Shown here: positions 18,911 through 32,029 of the stretch, in pieces
Layout of the letters: every line of letters starts with the position of its first letter
Position numbering within the stretch: position 1 is the first letter of the stretch
From: Rhynochetos jubatus
Taxonomy: Eukaryota > Chordata > Aves > Eurypygiformes > Rhynochetidae
DNA: 64,000 bases
Direction of reading: 5' to 3'
NCBI GenBank assembly: GCA_027574665.1
Contig: CM050690.1
Coordinates: 68,119,433 to 68,183,432, forward strand
Program-made: the position numbers and the translations under genes
The notes under the pieces: model-generated
Told to the model about the DNA's origin: nothing
Databases searched by the model: none
What the model saw: the letters and a program-made list of their open reading frames with translations, nothing else

Positions 18911-21900
18911 TATTTTCAATATGTATCTCAGTTTGCAACTTAGATCAGACTTCATTACTCAGTTCTTGATCAACATATCATTAAGATGTTAGTTTCTTTT
19001 AGCAATGAGTCAGCAAGTCTTTCTGGTACAGGGCCACAAAACAAGGCATTGTTCTTTGAAAACAGTAATGAACCCAAATGCAGATATCAGCCACCAAAGT
19101 GCATATGAAAGTGTTATTCTTTGACACAACTAGCATAATGCTTTTAATGAAAGAAAATATATTTCAGGACCTGGCTCGGCGAGGCTTTTGGGTATATTTA
19201 CATGCTTAAGACTTAAGTTTTCTGCTAACTCACAGCCTCAGTCAGTAGCTGTGAGGCCGATTTGTTCATCTCAAGTCACATGGGAAGTTCAAGAACAATT
19301 TGGATTAGCTTTATGTTGTTTGGAAGCCTTGTATACATGCCTACTCTATTTGCCATGCATTAAGATACTCAGCATAGTACATTTTCAAAAGCAGCAAGCT
19401 AATAATATGACCAAAGGTCTTCAGGATGTAGTGTTGCTGACCTCTGGTTGTTTCTGTTCAGTTTTACAAACCTATGCCACTGAGAACATTTTTAAAAACC
19501 AAGATTCCTCTTAAATTTAGCAAACTCATGATACTTTGCTGTGATTGCGACCTTTACATTATTGTAGTGCTAAACCTTCTTTGTCCCAAAGGAGTGGAGA
19601 TTTTGTCAAAAGTGTAGCTTGAAGGAGACAAAAAGAGTCTTGGGTTGATTAGCTCACTCATCCCAAAGGCAGAAAGTGAAAAACAAATTGATGCACCTTG
19701 TATCACTATACCATGTTTTTTAAGGACAGAGGACACCGGTGTAGAAGGTGGATGTACTGTACCAATCTGCGCATCTATTGCTGCATTAAAAGTGGACAGC
19801 TGAATAAAATCTGCTATTAGAAAACTGTCTAAGGGCATTAAAAAAAAATCAGCAACTTTTTAGCTCTTTGCTAAAGCTATACTTGTGAATAGAACCCTGA
19901 CTTGGAAGATAATTATTTTTCATCCTGCCTATCTTAATTCAAATCCTGCACTGCCTGCTCCCTGAGATTAGGCACCTTTCCACCACAACTGGTCATTTCT
20001 AAAACAGACACAGTGAAGTGGTTTGCTTCTGTGTTAATATTGCCCTCATGATCCTTTCATTTTTAATTCCTCCACCGCTAGTCTGCCTCCTCAACAGGCT
20101 TCTTAGGTCATTAACAAACATGAGCAGTCTGAGACAATCAGTAATGTAGGAAGAAAGAGATAGTCTTCTGCTGGAAGCTAGGTCACCCCTATATTGGTGG
20201 TGGTAGCAAAGTAAAGACATTTCTCCACTTTGGAAAGCAGTGCTGAGTATTCAAGTTGTGGTGAAGAAATAAAACATGCTAGAAAGCTGGGAGTCCACTC
20301 CTCATCTAACCTCTACCCCTTTGCCCTGCTGCAAAAGAACCACAGATCTGCCTAGGGGAGAACTGAACAAATTTGGAGGGTGGTGTGGCAGGAGACAGCA
20401 CTTAACCAGAGCACTGTTGCAGCCTGGCAAACCTGGTGCTGAGTGGTACTTCTGTGAGACTGATCCAGTTCGTGCTGGGGGATTATGCCAGCCCTGAGGA
20501 AGTGGAGGAGCACGAAAGTTGTACAGTTGCTCAGTTCTTTCCCTCACTGCTGGAAACTGTGCCAAACATGGGCGAGCTGAGGATGTGTACCCTCTCCCTG
20601 CCTTCTCCCTGCAGCAGCTGTGCACTCCAGCACCCAATTAAATTTTAGTCACTCCATGGTGGCTCTTTTGTTCAACTGCTTTTAAACTTGGAGACCCATT
20701 GATGCAGTCACGTTATCACAGGGCTCAGGGCGTGAAGCTGCATTGTTGTTGGGCATGCCAAATGGTAGACAGCACTAAACCCTGACCAACTTCTTCTATC
20801 TTTTTTGTATCTTTGTTGTAATTTCCATCCTAGCTACGATTAATGAAAATTCACTTCATGCAACTAAAAAATATGAGGCACATACTAAGATATATGCATG
20901 ACAAACATAACAGTCAACATTATGTGTAGCATTGTACAGACTTTTTTCTGAATATTCATGAAAGTTTGTCCTGTTTTCAACAAAGCAAAGTTATTTGTTC
21001 TGGATAAAATGGAATGTCACAGATAACAAAAAAAAAAGTATTGGGCATTTTTTGGGTTTGTATGGATCCTACTTCAGAGTTAGATGCCATTTCCATTATA
21101 CTGATGTAACAGCATAAGAATGTCATTTTCCATGTCTGAGACCCGACATGTGTGATATGTTTGCCCAGAGTTTGCAGCACAGCCATTTCTCAAACATCCG
21201 CAGAAAACTTGGAACACTGGACTGGAACCTCTTTTCGTCAGTCGCAATTTTACAGCCACAGTAATTGCCTGCAAGTAACAGCCAGGTTCAGCAGGACACA
21301 TTTTACAGAAGCAAAGTCTCCAGAATCAGAATAACCCAAATGGTAATGAAAAGATTATTAAGATGAATCTATTAAATTTTACAGGAAAGAATTTCCATTT
21401 TACTTAATTGCCAGGTAGCTTGTTGGCATACAACACAGTCTTTGCACAAGTGGGAAATGTCAATGATGCTGTAAGAGTCTGGAGTATGAATTTATTGTAC
21501 AATTCAATCTTCTTGATTTGATGGACTTTGCCACATTTATATCAGCTTAAGAAACCAGTAACGCTTTAAGGTCACACCCTGAGTTTGGAATATCCCTCAG
21601 CTTCAGGGGTAATTTCCATCAGCTTTTCAGAAATTAAAAGAAGTTTTCCCCTGTTGTTTGTTTTTTTGGTTTTTTTTTTTTTTTTTTTTGACTGAGCAAT
21701 CTATTGTTAGCACACAGTGTCAAATGCCGGGAGGGATTCTCTTACTTGAAATTATGCAAAGAAAGCACATATGACATATTTAAAGAGTGAAATTCTAAAA
21801 TTCAACCTGCCTTGAGTGAAAGTGGATGTCTTCATAGCTTTAAATGTCTTTTTTTTTTTTAATCAAATAAGTAATTGGAAGCAACATTTTATCTTCTGAC

Positions 21901-24801
21901 TTATTCAGACACACTGTTGTCCATCCAGTATTGTAATAAGACATGAGATGATTTTGAGGATATGTTGGCTAAATAAATAGAAAGAACCATGTTAGTTCAG
22001 GACTTCCAAAAAACCCTATACCTGAATATCGAGACCTGTGAAGCAGAAGAACTTGTGATTGGTTGAAGGAAAGGATGTGATTTAATATTTGTTACGTAAC
22101 AAAATATAAACATTTAGGAAGAAAAATAATGAATTTAAGAATGTAAGCCACCAGCAGGAGCAAGGAAATTTGCAGAAATAGCTCTTTTACAGCTCATATT
22201 TTCCGTGCCATCCATCCACCAGAGGCTAAAACTGATATCGTGGATCCTTTGCTTATGACTTGTCGTTGTGCCCACCACAGAGGGCAACATGATGAAGCTC
22301 AGTCAGGCAGTCTGTCATCCAACTGTCAGACTGTGAAATATAATATTGCCAGAGTGCTATCCAATAAAGACAGAGAGACAATGCTTTACTGGCCTATGAC
22401 CACCATTTTTTGTCATGTTAATCCAACAAATTAAATGCAAGAAAATCTACTTAAAAGGCAATGCTATGTTCCAGCTGCCAAAAAAATCAAGAAATTGCAG
22501 TTTGATGATGCTTCCAAAAATGTTAACTGTGTGCGCTCTCCCTGTGCACACAGACACACGCACACACACACAAAGTGGTTATGTCAGCTCAGAAGTAATG
22601 CTGAGTTTTCCATTTAAGGGGAGTCAAATACACAAGTGAGTGAATTAGTCTTGTTAGACCAGCTGGAACTAGGTTTTTCTCAGTATGGTCCTTTTTAATT
22701 TGTTCTTTTATATTGCATTAATGTCCTCTTTGCCTCCTTAAGAAAGAAGGGAAAGAGAATCAGGAGATAATAAGTTCCCAGTTTAGCATTTCCATTGTCT
22801 TTCATGTTAATGACTTTTCCCAGGCTCATGGGGCAGCCTGGAGTAATTCTGCTGAATAACTAGCTCTTATGCTTGAGTATTAAGCTGTAGGCTTAATTCT
22901 GCATCAGAAAATACATCCTTATTAGAATATTTTCAACTCCTTTTCCACCATAGACTATGTGTTCAAAAATATTTTATCTATACAGAAATTAATACATTGA
23001 GTTTCTTTCCCATGACTGAAATAACGTTTGTTTCTATGGTGAAGGAATCACTAGCAGCTAATTGCAATAAGGAGGCAATCTTATTTCACTTTCTGCTATT
23101 TTAATTATAGACTATGTTTTAAAGGCATTAAATGATTGTTTTACCTAATTAGAATAGGACCATTGTTCCTATACTTGTAGATTTTTATCCAAGTGCTTGT
23201 TCTGTACCACCAGCACAATTCTCTCATGATTATGTGTCGTTCTTAGACAAGCTGAAAGGGGGTCATGTCTCTAAACTGAGATTTTACTTGTTTAACAGAA
23301 AGTTTTTGGGTCATGTAACTGGTAATGACTGAACCACAAAGTTGAATAAAAACCAGGCTCTCTAGGCGGTTTTCTGCCCAAATAATTCAAAGACGGCGAA
23401 TCGGATATTGAAGCAGAAAGTTTATGAGCTGTTTTAGTACTACAAAGCTGAATCCATCGGGTAGGCTGTGGTTGCAGTTTCCTCTTCATGGAGCAGAGTA
23501 GGTGTCCCCTGACAGGTGGGGAAGTGTGTGCGATGGGTTCCCACATGCAAAAACATGCCAGTTCACCAAACTATTTGTGGTCCATGGTGTTGCTATTTAT
23601 TTTGGCTGTGTTTAAACCTGCCCTGATCTGGCCAAACTAATAAATATGTTCAACCAAAATAAGCCTGATTTAGACCTGAAATACATGTGTCCAGACTGAT
23701 TAATCCACCTAATTACACCACAGACAGAAAGAACCAAATAAACTAATCACAAGGGAAATATTAAAGAGCACATGTAGATCTTTGGCTCATTGCAGTATGC
23801 CTACACACAACCTCAGCTTTGGGGCTTCAGTGGCCCTCAGCCCTTCAGCAGCAGCCTGGAAAATGTCTGAACCAGTGACTGCAACTATTATCGACCTCAT
23901 GAGCTATAAATCTTCCAGCATTGCTATTTTTTAATTACTAAGATACCTGGTGAAAAAGACCAATTCCTGAACAACCAGCCAAGCATGCCATTAAAGACAC
24001 AAACATGATGGCAGCGTTGGTTGTGTTAGCATCACGCTCAGTGATGTGGCACTCATCATGGTGTGAAACATAGACTCCCATGACTGACTCCACACAGCAA
24101 GCCTAATTTCAGGTGACTTCATTAGGTTCCTTTAAAATGACCCTGGAAAGTTGCAGAGACGCAGTGAAGGGCTTGGAGCATGGCACATCAGTAGGCAGAG
24201 GTAGGAGATGCCACCACCTGGGTGACTCCATGGTGGGTGCACCTGCAGGCCTTAGGGCTCTCCATGCTATTTCCACCTGCAGGCAGAGGACATGGGAGAA
24301 GCAATTCTGTTTCCCACAGCTGCTCAGGGAAAAACAGTGGTCCCCAGGGGTTACCTGAGAAAGCACGGTGTCAAGATTTAAAAACCTCTGCCATGGCTCC
24401 TTCAGTTAGACCCAAGGAACATTACTCTTAACGGGCAGGGAAGTAATAAACCTGCCCACAGTGGCTGTTTGGTCATGTGCCTTTCTGTCTGGCAAGTAGT
24501 TGACTGGGAAGCTTACAACAAGTCTGACATGCTTGTACAGCCAGGACAGTTTTTAAGGTGTTTGTGTCTTAACGAATTAAACTTCCTCAGGTTACGAAGA
24601 ATTACAAGCCTCTGCCTTTTTTTTGCCTATTGCAAAATCATGGCTTGTCCATGTAAGTCCAGGCCTTTCAATAACCTTTACTACCATTAATTACTTCTGT
24701 TCTCCCCCAGCCTTTCAGACATACTTTCCATATGCTCTCATTTCCAGTCTGACCAACACAACAATGGTTTTCAGGGAATGTAGTCCTTAATTAATCAACC
24801 G
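18911..24801. other. Intergenic sequence with poly-T and short CA repeat
   Basis: No gene recognised. It contains a T20 tract at 21670-21689, a CA-rich microsatellite around 22545-22573, a 16-bp perfect palindrome at 22088-22103, and two GC-richer stretches (about 20280-20640 and 24110-24430) of unknown origin. Confidence 0.5.
21670..21689. repeat. T20 homopolymer
   Basis: Twenty consecutive T after a shorter T7 tract (21661-21667). No element boundary was recognised. Confidence 0.9.
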
Positions 24802-25389
24802 TGCTGGTTTTAGTTGGGACAGAGATAATTTTCTTCACAGTAGCTAGTATGAGGCTGTGTTTTGATTTTGTTTGAGGCTATGGTTTGGATTTGAGCTAAG
24901 AGTACGCTGTTGGGTTTAGCTGTTGCTAAGGAGTGTTTGCACCAAGTCAGAGACTTGTTATGGTTTCTGGTGCTGCACCTGTATTCCCAACATTCTGGGG
25001 AGGGGACACAGTCAGAGTGGCTGGCCTGGACTGTCAAGGGGGCATTTCATTCCATAAAACCTCTTGCTGATTGTATAAGCTGGGGGTTGGGCAGGGCTGG
25101 GTGCTCTCGCTTGCTCCCTTTCTCTCTGTCCCCGGCTCTGGTTCTTAGTTGACAGGTGGTGGGCGGTTGTATAATTTGTTTTCTTTTCCATTGTTTTCAT
25201 TACATATTATTAGTTTTGTTAATATTATTGGAATCATTATTTTATTTCATTTACTTTCAAATATTTAATAGATCTTATCTCCACCCACGAGTTTCCTTGT
25301 CTTTTCCTCTGATTCTCCTCCTCCCCTGGAGGGGGGGGAGGTGGGCAAGTGGCTGTACGTTAGTTGCTGGCTGGGATTAAACTACAACA
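24802..25389 (+). mobile_element. Solo LTR, avian endogenous retrovirus, plus orientation
   Basis: About 588 bp, beginning TGCTGGTTTTAGTTGGGAC and ending GATTAAACTACAACA (TG...CA). Inside are a TATAAG box at 25074-25079 and a 3' part with CCACGAGTTTCCTTGTC and a G-rich stretch at about 25329-25337, typical of this bird LTR group. No neighbouring gag, pol or env sequence was recognised, so it appears to be a solo LTR. Its age is not measurable here, but it looks better preserved than the 10-kb copy. Confidence 0.82.
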
Positions 25390-28300
25390 TCAATTTACTA
25401 GCAGATGTTTTCTGCAGTCTATAATTTCTTGTCTAAAAAGACATTTTCCTTAGAAGAGAATTTAAGGCTGGTAAAAAAGAATCAAGTGGTAGCTGTAAAA
25501 ACTAGTCATTTTCTCTGTCACAAACTTCATCTCATTGCTCCAATTTTGTGATTTGGCAGCCAGATCTTCAGGGTCTCTGCTGTGAGTGTCCATTAGTGTG
25601 CCTTCTGATGAATGCTGGTGTTGAAGAACATTCACAAATAAAAGAGATGAGACTGCTAACTTATTTTTCACTATGACGGCCAAAACACAGTAGTAGCAAT
25701 AATAATAATATTTTTTTGCTCTACTATTGACCACAGTGAAAACTGGAGTAGAAAAAAGGAACAGATTTGCAAAACTTATAATGAGCCCTCTAAACTGTTC
25801 ATCATCCTGTGCAGATCACAGTTTTATAGCTACTTACATACAGAATTGAAGTGTGTTGATACATCCCTAGTTAAGGGTTTATTAATATTAAGAAAACAGA
25901 AGAAACCCCTAATCCTTAGCTGAGTTTCCTCTACATGCTACCATGGCATAAAAGCTGATGAATAACAACTCTTCTGATCTTGAAACACAGTTTTGTGGAT
26001 GCATCACCCGCAAGACCATCTAGAGCCCAAGCTGACATTACGGTTGACTCTTAGTGTAAGGTCAGAGGCTGTGGCTGCCAAGGAAAGCAAAGAAATACTA
26101 TAAAGCATTTGTATAGATCTACTTTTAAAGTTATTGAGCAGTTTTGCTTACCACATATTTACACAGCTACTAAAGTCAATAGCTGTCTTTCTTGCCAAAA
26201 TCAATCCATCAATCCAACTTGTCTATATATCTATTCGATTTTTTGGTGTAGCATTGTACGTTGTCTTTTGCCGCTGTGTAAAATAATGAGAAATAATAAC
26301 TGGAAATCTGTGCCACATCTCCAGCCTTGGGGAGGGAAGGCCCAGTGTCTTCACACACTGTTGGCTGTCTGCAAGGGCAGTAGGGCTGGGGATCAGGGGT
26401 GGTGGTTGGACAGCTGTAGTTCACTGATGGAAACAGCAGTGAGAATCTGAGCACCAGTGACTGCATGAAATCGTGGTTGCTAGTTATCATGAGTCTGGAC
26501 TAGGTCTGCTTTAGGGATACAATCTGAACCAGAACCTGTAGGCTGTAAAATCTGTCTGTTTGGGGTACCAACTAATCACTGAATCACTGGTGGCCATTTC
26601 GATTCCCACTAGCAGCTAACAAAGAACTGGAAAACACAGGATGTACTTTTTCCTCTCTTTCATTTCCCTGTCTTGCCAGTCATTCTATGCTTTAACTAGG
26701 TTCAATAAAATGTCCAAACAGCCCATGAATGTGACAGCTCACATGAGAAATTCAGTTTGATAAAGGCACAAAGAAGGCAAGCCAGCAGTGCACTCATGTC
26801 CTAGCAACCAGGGTCAGAATTTAACTTCCCACAACAAGTAGAGGAAATTTCATACTGGAATTCCTGCTAATAGAAAATGAAGTTATATCCCTGAGCACTT
26901 TGTAGCAGGGCACAGATGCTTTTCCTATCCAATTCAGCATTAATCATTACAATGATTCTCTATAAAAATGATTGGTATTTGATTGGCTCTTATGTCTGTA
27001 GATTTGAAGGGACTGTCTCCAGGGCAGAAAACAACAACTAGATAGTTAGGACAGGTTGACAACATAGTACCTATTGCACATTAGCAGGGAAAGTGAGTAC
27101 AAGGATGTCATCTTTATTTTGATGATATTGATATCATAACATAGCCCAAAGCTGCCATAAAAGTAAGAGCTGTATTGTACTAAATAATGGATAGGAGCAG
27201 GAACTAGTCTACCCTAAAGAATGTCCAATGTCCCTTGGTAACAGAGTGTAATGTAATAAATAGCATTCAGGTAAAATATACAATCATAACGCTCTTGAAA
27301 GAAATGCTTGCTTTATTAACGTAACAGCCATGCTGTCCATACTCAGAACTAGATCTATTACATGGATTGCATATCAGAACCCTTAAAGCCACAAAGCTAA
27401 ACCTTCAGACATCATTCCAAAAACCAGAGCCCTGACCAGTACTAAAAGACTTCCTCACAAAACCGGGGGAAGAGGGGAGAGCTGGGTGTCTGTATGAGGA
27501 TTTCCCCAACCTGCCTTCCTCCCACCAAAACATGATGATGACTACAGTGCTGCTGAAGTTTTGTAGAATTCTGATAATTTTTAAAGAGTCCCTGGGCATG
27601 AGTTACATATTTTTGGCCAGACTGTAACAGAGAAAATGGGAACCGAAGAAGCCATGGTATAGAAGGAAGCATCAGGAACAAAAGTTGAGAAAGTGTTTTT
27701 CAGCTCCAGGCCAGATAAATCCAGAGCACAATTATGTAATGGATTTGCCATATTTGGATTGATGCAGCTGTATTTTAATGAGCAGAACTGGTAGTAAGCT
27801 AACGGCTGGGTACTTGTTTGAGAACGCATCTCACAATCATCTGTTGTTCAAGCTGAGACTCCTACCTGCAGGTGCAGCAAGATCCTCTCTTCCCTTTTGC
27901 GATGGAGTCTCTGGAGCTTAGAGCAGATTTCCCATTTGAGGACTGGACACCTACTGGTGTTACTTAGATTTAAGAACATAAGATTTGTTGAGCTTTCTGA
28001 GGATATATTAAGGTCACAGATGCTGTATGCCACATAGTATTTTCTTAAAAGGTTATTTTTACTGCATTATTCCCTATATGTTTTCTGTCTCCCCTGCTGC
28101 TATTGTCTGTAATGTTACTCTAGGCCCTCCTTTGACAAGCTTGATTTCATAGATACCTATTTCCCCACCTTTAATTCTTCCACCCAAGAACTGCCTAGTA
28201 GGAAACTCCACTGATGGACATGCCTTATTCCTACCCCACATGTTTCTCAGGGTTCACCTCTTCCATCTGATTGAAAATCTCAGCCTTCAAAACTCTTCCA

Positions 28301-31293
28301 ACATTAGACACCCTTTTGTTTTTTTAAGATGCGGGAAAGAAACAAAACTGTTCTTTCCTTCCCACAGCCTGAACCTCTCCTCATTCTCTTAACTTCCCAA
28401 CGGTTAGCTCTTAGGTATCCTACGAAACCAGTACAGAGGACACAGCTGATGAGGCTCAGTTTGCTCATTTTTGCCTGTTCAGGGTGTCTACAATCCAGGT
28501 AGTATCTTCCTGTTACTGTAAATGTGCAAAGCAGTGAATAGCAGCGGTCCTGGAAAGGTGAGATTGGGTACAGAGGTGGTGACAGCTCTATCAGAATCTA
28601 GTTTCTGGAATGTACACAGAGTGGAAGAAGGCGGCAAATTCTTGGTTGGTCAATGTTTGTATTTTTTTTCAGAGAGTTTTAGATGGTCTCTACAAAGGCC
28701 TCTGAATTCCATTAAGGCTTTTTCCTTCAGGGTAGGGCTGCTGATCTTTAAAGCAGGAGTCCCAGTATTGGTCTAGAAGTAGAAATATTTACTGTCTGAG
28801 GTAGAAATACTCTAGTTCAATAGAATAACTGCTATTTATATTAATTTTGTTTTACTCCTTGTTCCTCTTCTGAGTATTACTATATTACAGTCACCACCAA
28901 GAAAACTGAGAAAGGTACAAGAGAACTAAAACCCCGGTGAGAAATGCCTGCCTCATTAGGCTGGAGTTTTAACATTATCCTTCATTTCGTGTTTCTAACT
29001 GGCAGAAAAGTTGCCATAATGCAGTTTAAAATCTATGCAAAATTTCTGTCAGATTTGAAAGACTGCACAAATGGACTAACTCAGTACCTACGTTGTCCTA
29101 TAATTACGTTAGATATAACATCGACTTATATGTAAGTGAAGATCCTACAGAGATTTTAAACTGTTTTTCCTCATCCCCAAGAGCAGCAGCTGAATCACAA
29201 GTACCCTGGCCAAGCTCCATAGGATGTTCAGAAAACATATATGCACCGTATAGTCTCACAAGGCCCTCATGTTCTTAGTCATTTCCTGCTTTATTCTGCT
29301 TTATTGTGCAGTGTTAAGGAGCTGAATAGGTGCTCTCTGCCAGCTGGAGACAGCTGCGATTCTGTGATGAATGTAGCAATCCATACACTGTGGGAGTCTG
29401 AGTTTATTGGATGATATCCTCAGTTGGTGTAAATTAGCTTGAGCCCATTAAACTTAATGGAGTAGTGCTGATTTAATCCCTGGAAAAAATGAGATGTTGA
29501 TCACTGCTGAGTGTGGCTCTCAGCAATTTATTAATGAGGTCTAATGACATCATATTTTTATACCTCACAGGAACCAGATTTGAACAACTCACAGTCATTT
29601 AGCTTCCCTGAGAGAAAAAGGGCTATAAAGTGTGCAGTAATTCCTGTACTAGCCTCTCATCTATGGAACTACTGGACGCTGCAAGTGAAGAAAGCCTGCT
29701 AATGTCAAATTCTGCACATCTCAAGGAAGCTAAAAAAACATACACACATTCCAAGACTTTCCACTACACTATCCACAACCATAAACATTCCTTTCTCAGA
29801 GGACAGAAGAAGTGAGGAAGAGATGTCAGCTGAGCTCCTCCAGCTGATACATCAACATTTACTGGACTCCTTAGTCTCTTCAACCAGTTTATTATTTATT
29901 TTTCATGATTTATCCAAAGATTGCTCAGCATTATGCCAGCCATAAAAGTTCTTCAGGTTATCTTATGCCCTGCATGCCCTGTCAGTGTTTACTCTCCTGA
30001 TTCCAAATGACACTGAGGAATTTCACATTTTGGCCCTTGTAGACATGAGTTATGATTGGGAAGCATTCTGCCTCAAGAGTTGCTGCATTTGCAATCCCAT
30101 GCCGGATAATTGTAGCAGGGTATTGTGAGTAGAGTGCTAGGGTGAATATTCTATTGTACTTCTTTCTGAATCCTTTATGAATGCAAAACCAAAATCAGAC
30201 ATACTTCTACTGTCACAGTTTGAGTCCCTGAACAGATTGTTACCCTCAGAAGTGAAATCAAATACAGTAAATCGAAAGCACTTCTGGTTTCCTTTTACCC
30301 TGAGGCACACAACTGACAAGTGTGCACCTGTGACAGTGAGGCACTGATCACTTTGCTTTCTTCAGTTGTGTGTGTTTTGAAATATCTTCTGCCTTTTCTC
30401 CCATATCTCATCCGTCAAAAAATCTGAAGCTTATTTTGCTTTTTATGCCATAATTTGAATACAGTTTTAGGTGGATAAAAATGACTATGGCAGGAGTGTA
30501 GGTTGATAAACTGGCTCTTTGCTCAAAAGCAAATTTTGTTCCTGGACAATGGCCTCTATTATTTTTCAGGTGTAGAGTGATGAAGGCACATCCTCTCATG
30601 ACTTACTTATTTCCTACCATGAGGTGTACTGAAATAAAACACTTAAAAAAAAAAAAAAAAAAAAAAGCCAAAGTGAAATTCAGAGGGGAACATTATGCAA
30701 CAGTCCCCAAAACGTCTTTTGTTTCTCCAGCAGTTCATTTCATTGTGTCGTTCTAGTAAACTATTCTGGGTGTGATGGTGAATGAGTTGTTACATATGTA
30801 GGTTATGTGCTGCAAGAAGGAGGAAGGGCCATCTGGAGTCTCATGATAGCCAGCTCCTATGAGAGTACTTCATCTTGGCTGTTGAATCAGCAGTACACAT
30901 AGTAACTGACAGGATGGCACGCTAGGATAATGTAAGATGTTGTGCTTCATTTTTCTGAATTGCTGCATGGCTTTGGTTTTACACACCTGCAGATGTTTTA
31001 CCTAATCATGTAAGTGTTTTAAAACCATCTGGGAGAACTGTGTTCTCAGTGCAACAAGTGAAAATGCCGTAACAAAGACAAGATGCATTCTCACAATTAC
31101 ATTATGTAGTTCTTCTTCCAAATGTGCTTGTAAAACATCTCCTCTGACCCAGGGAGCAACCCTCAGGTGTAAATCAGCTTTACCAAGCAAATGGAAAGGC
31201 AAAAGGGTTCCTTTACCTTTCCATTTTTCAACCAGTAGCCACTGCATGCTACCAGCCTTAGGACAATTTTACATTGTGCAGGCTATAAAACTG
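25390..31293. other. Intergenic sequence, no gene recognised
   Basis: AT-rich. It holds a short AAT repeat near 25698-25710 and an A22 tract at 30645-30666 preceded by AATAAA at 30633-30638. No retroviral coding remnants were recognised, although it lies between two same-strand LTRs. Confidence 0.5.
30645..30666 (+). repeat. A22 tract with AATAAA just upstream
   Basis: Twenty-two consecutive A residues with AATAAA at 30633-30638. It looks like the 3' end of a reverse-transcribed RNA, but the sequence before it was not recognised. Confidence 0.6.
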
Positions 31294-31855
31294 TGCTGGT
31301 TTCAGGCAGGAACGAGCTCCTCTTCTACACAGAGCTGGCTGGCCCAGGGCGCCCGAGAGAGTTGTCTCATTCCATGGTACATCAGGCTCAGTGGTCAGGC
31401 TGAGTGTGCAGATGCATAGTTCCAAGGCCTGGGGCAGAGGATCCTTAAGACCTTTGGCTAGCTTGATAGATGGGCTGTTAGCTCTTTTGTTAGCAAGTAG
31501 CACGATCTTTAGCGCTTGGGGAGGTTCTTTTGTTAATGGGTGTGGGGGTAGGCAGGGTTTTCTCCCACCCCTGGGGCTCTCAGGCTCTAGGACTGCTTGC
31601 TGCTTTTGGGACCTGTCTGTGTGTCAGTCGGTGGGTGGTGAGCTATTACATCATATGGTCTATTTTCTATTATTTTAATTACTTATTAGTAGAGTATTGT
31701 TAGTATCACTATAATTTTCATTTATATTATTAAATAGTTCTTATCTCAACTTTATGAGCTTTCCTTGTCTTTTCCTCTGACCTTCTTCCTGGAGAGGCGG
31801 AGATGAGCAAGTGACTGTGTGGTACTTAATTGCTAGATAAGGCTAAACCATGACA
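31294..31855 (+). mobile_element. Solo LTR, avian endogenous retrovirus, plus orientation
   Basis: About 562 bp, starting TGCTGGTTTCAGGCAGGAA and ending GCTAAACCATGACA. It is closest to the 9964-10509 copy: both have TGCTGGTTTCAGGCAGGAA, an AT-rich middle with TATTATTTTAATTACTTA, and CTTTCCTTGTCTTTTCC or similar near the end. No internal retroviral region is next to it. The flanks AAAACTG and AAAATGT are only roughly alike, so no clear target duplication. Confidence 0.82.
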
Positions 31856-32029
31856 AAAATGTTTCCGTAGAAGAGGAATATGCTCTGCTTTCTGTTGAAA
31901 CTATAACGCTTCACACAACACTGTTGCTGAGTACAGGATCACAGCATACTGTACATTCAAAAGTCATTAGGACAGAAATGGTGATGGCACCATTCCTTGA
32001 GTATGAACTACAGAAGAACACATATTCAG

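Noticed and set aside
29330-29380. CR1 tail suggested by GCGATTCTGTGATGAATG
   Set aside because: Only the octamer-like tail is seen. The usual preceding CR1 sequence is absent.
24802-31855. A 7-kb provirus bounded by the two plus-strand LTRs
   Set aside because: The spacing is provirus-like, but the LTRs differ from each other more than each resembles other members, and no gag, pol or env sequence was recognised between them.
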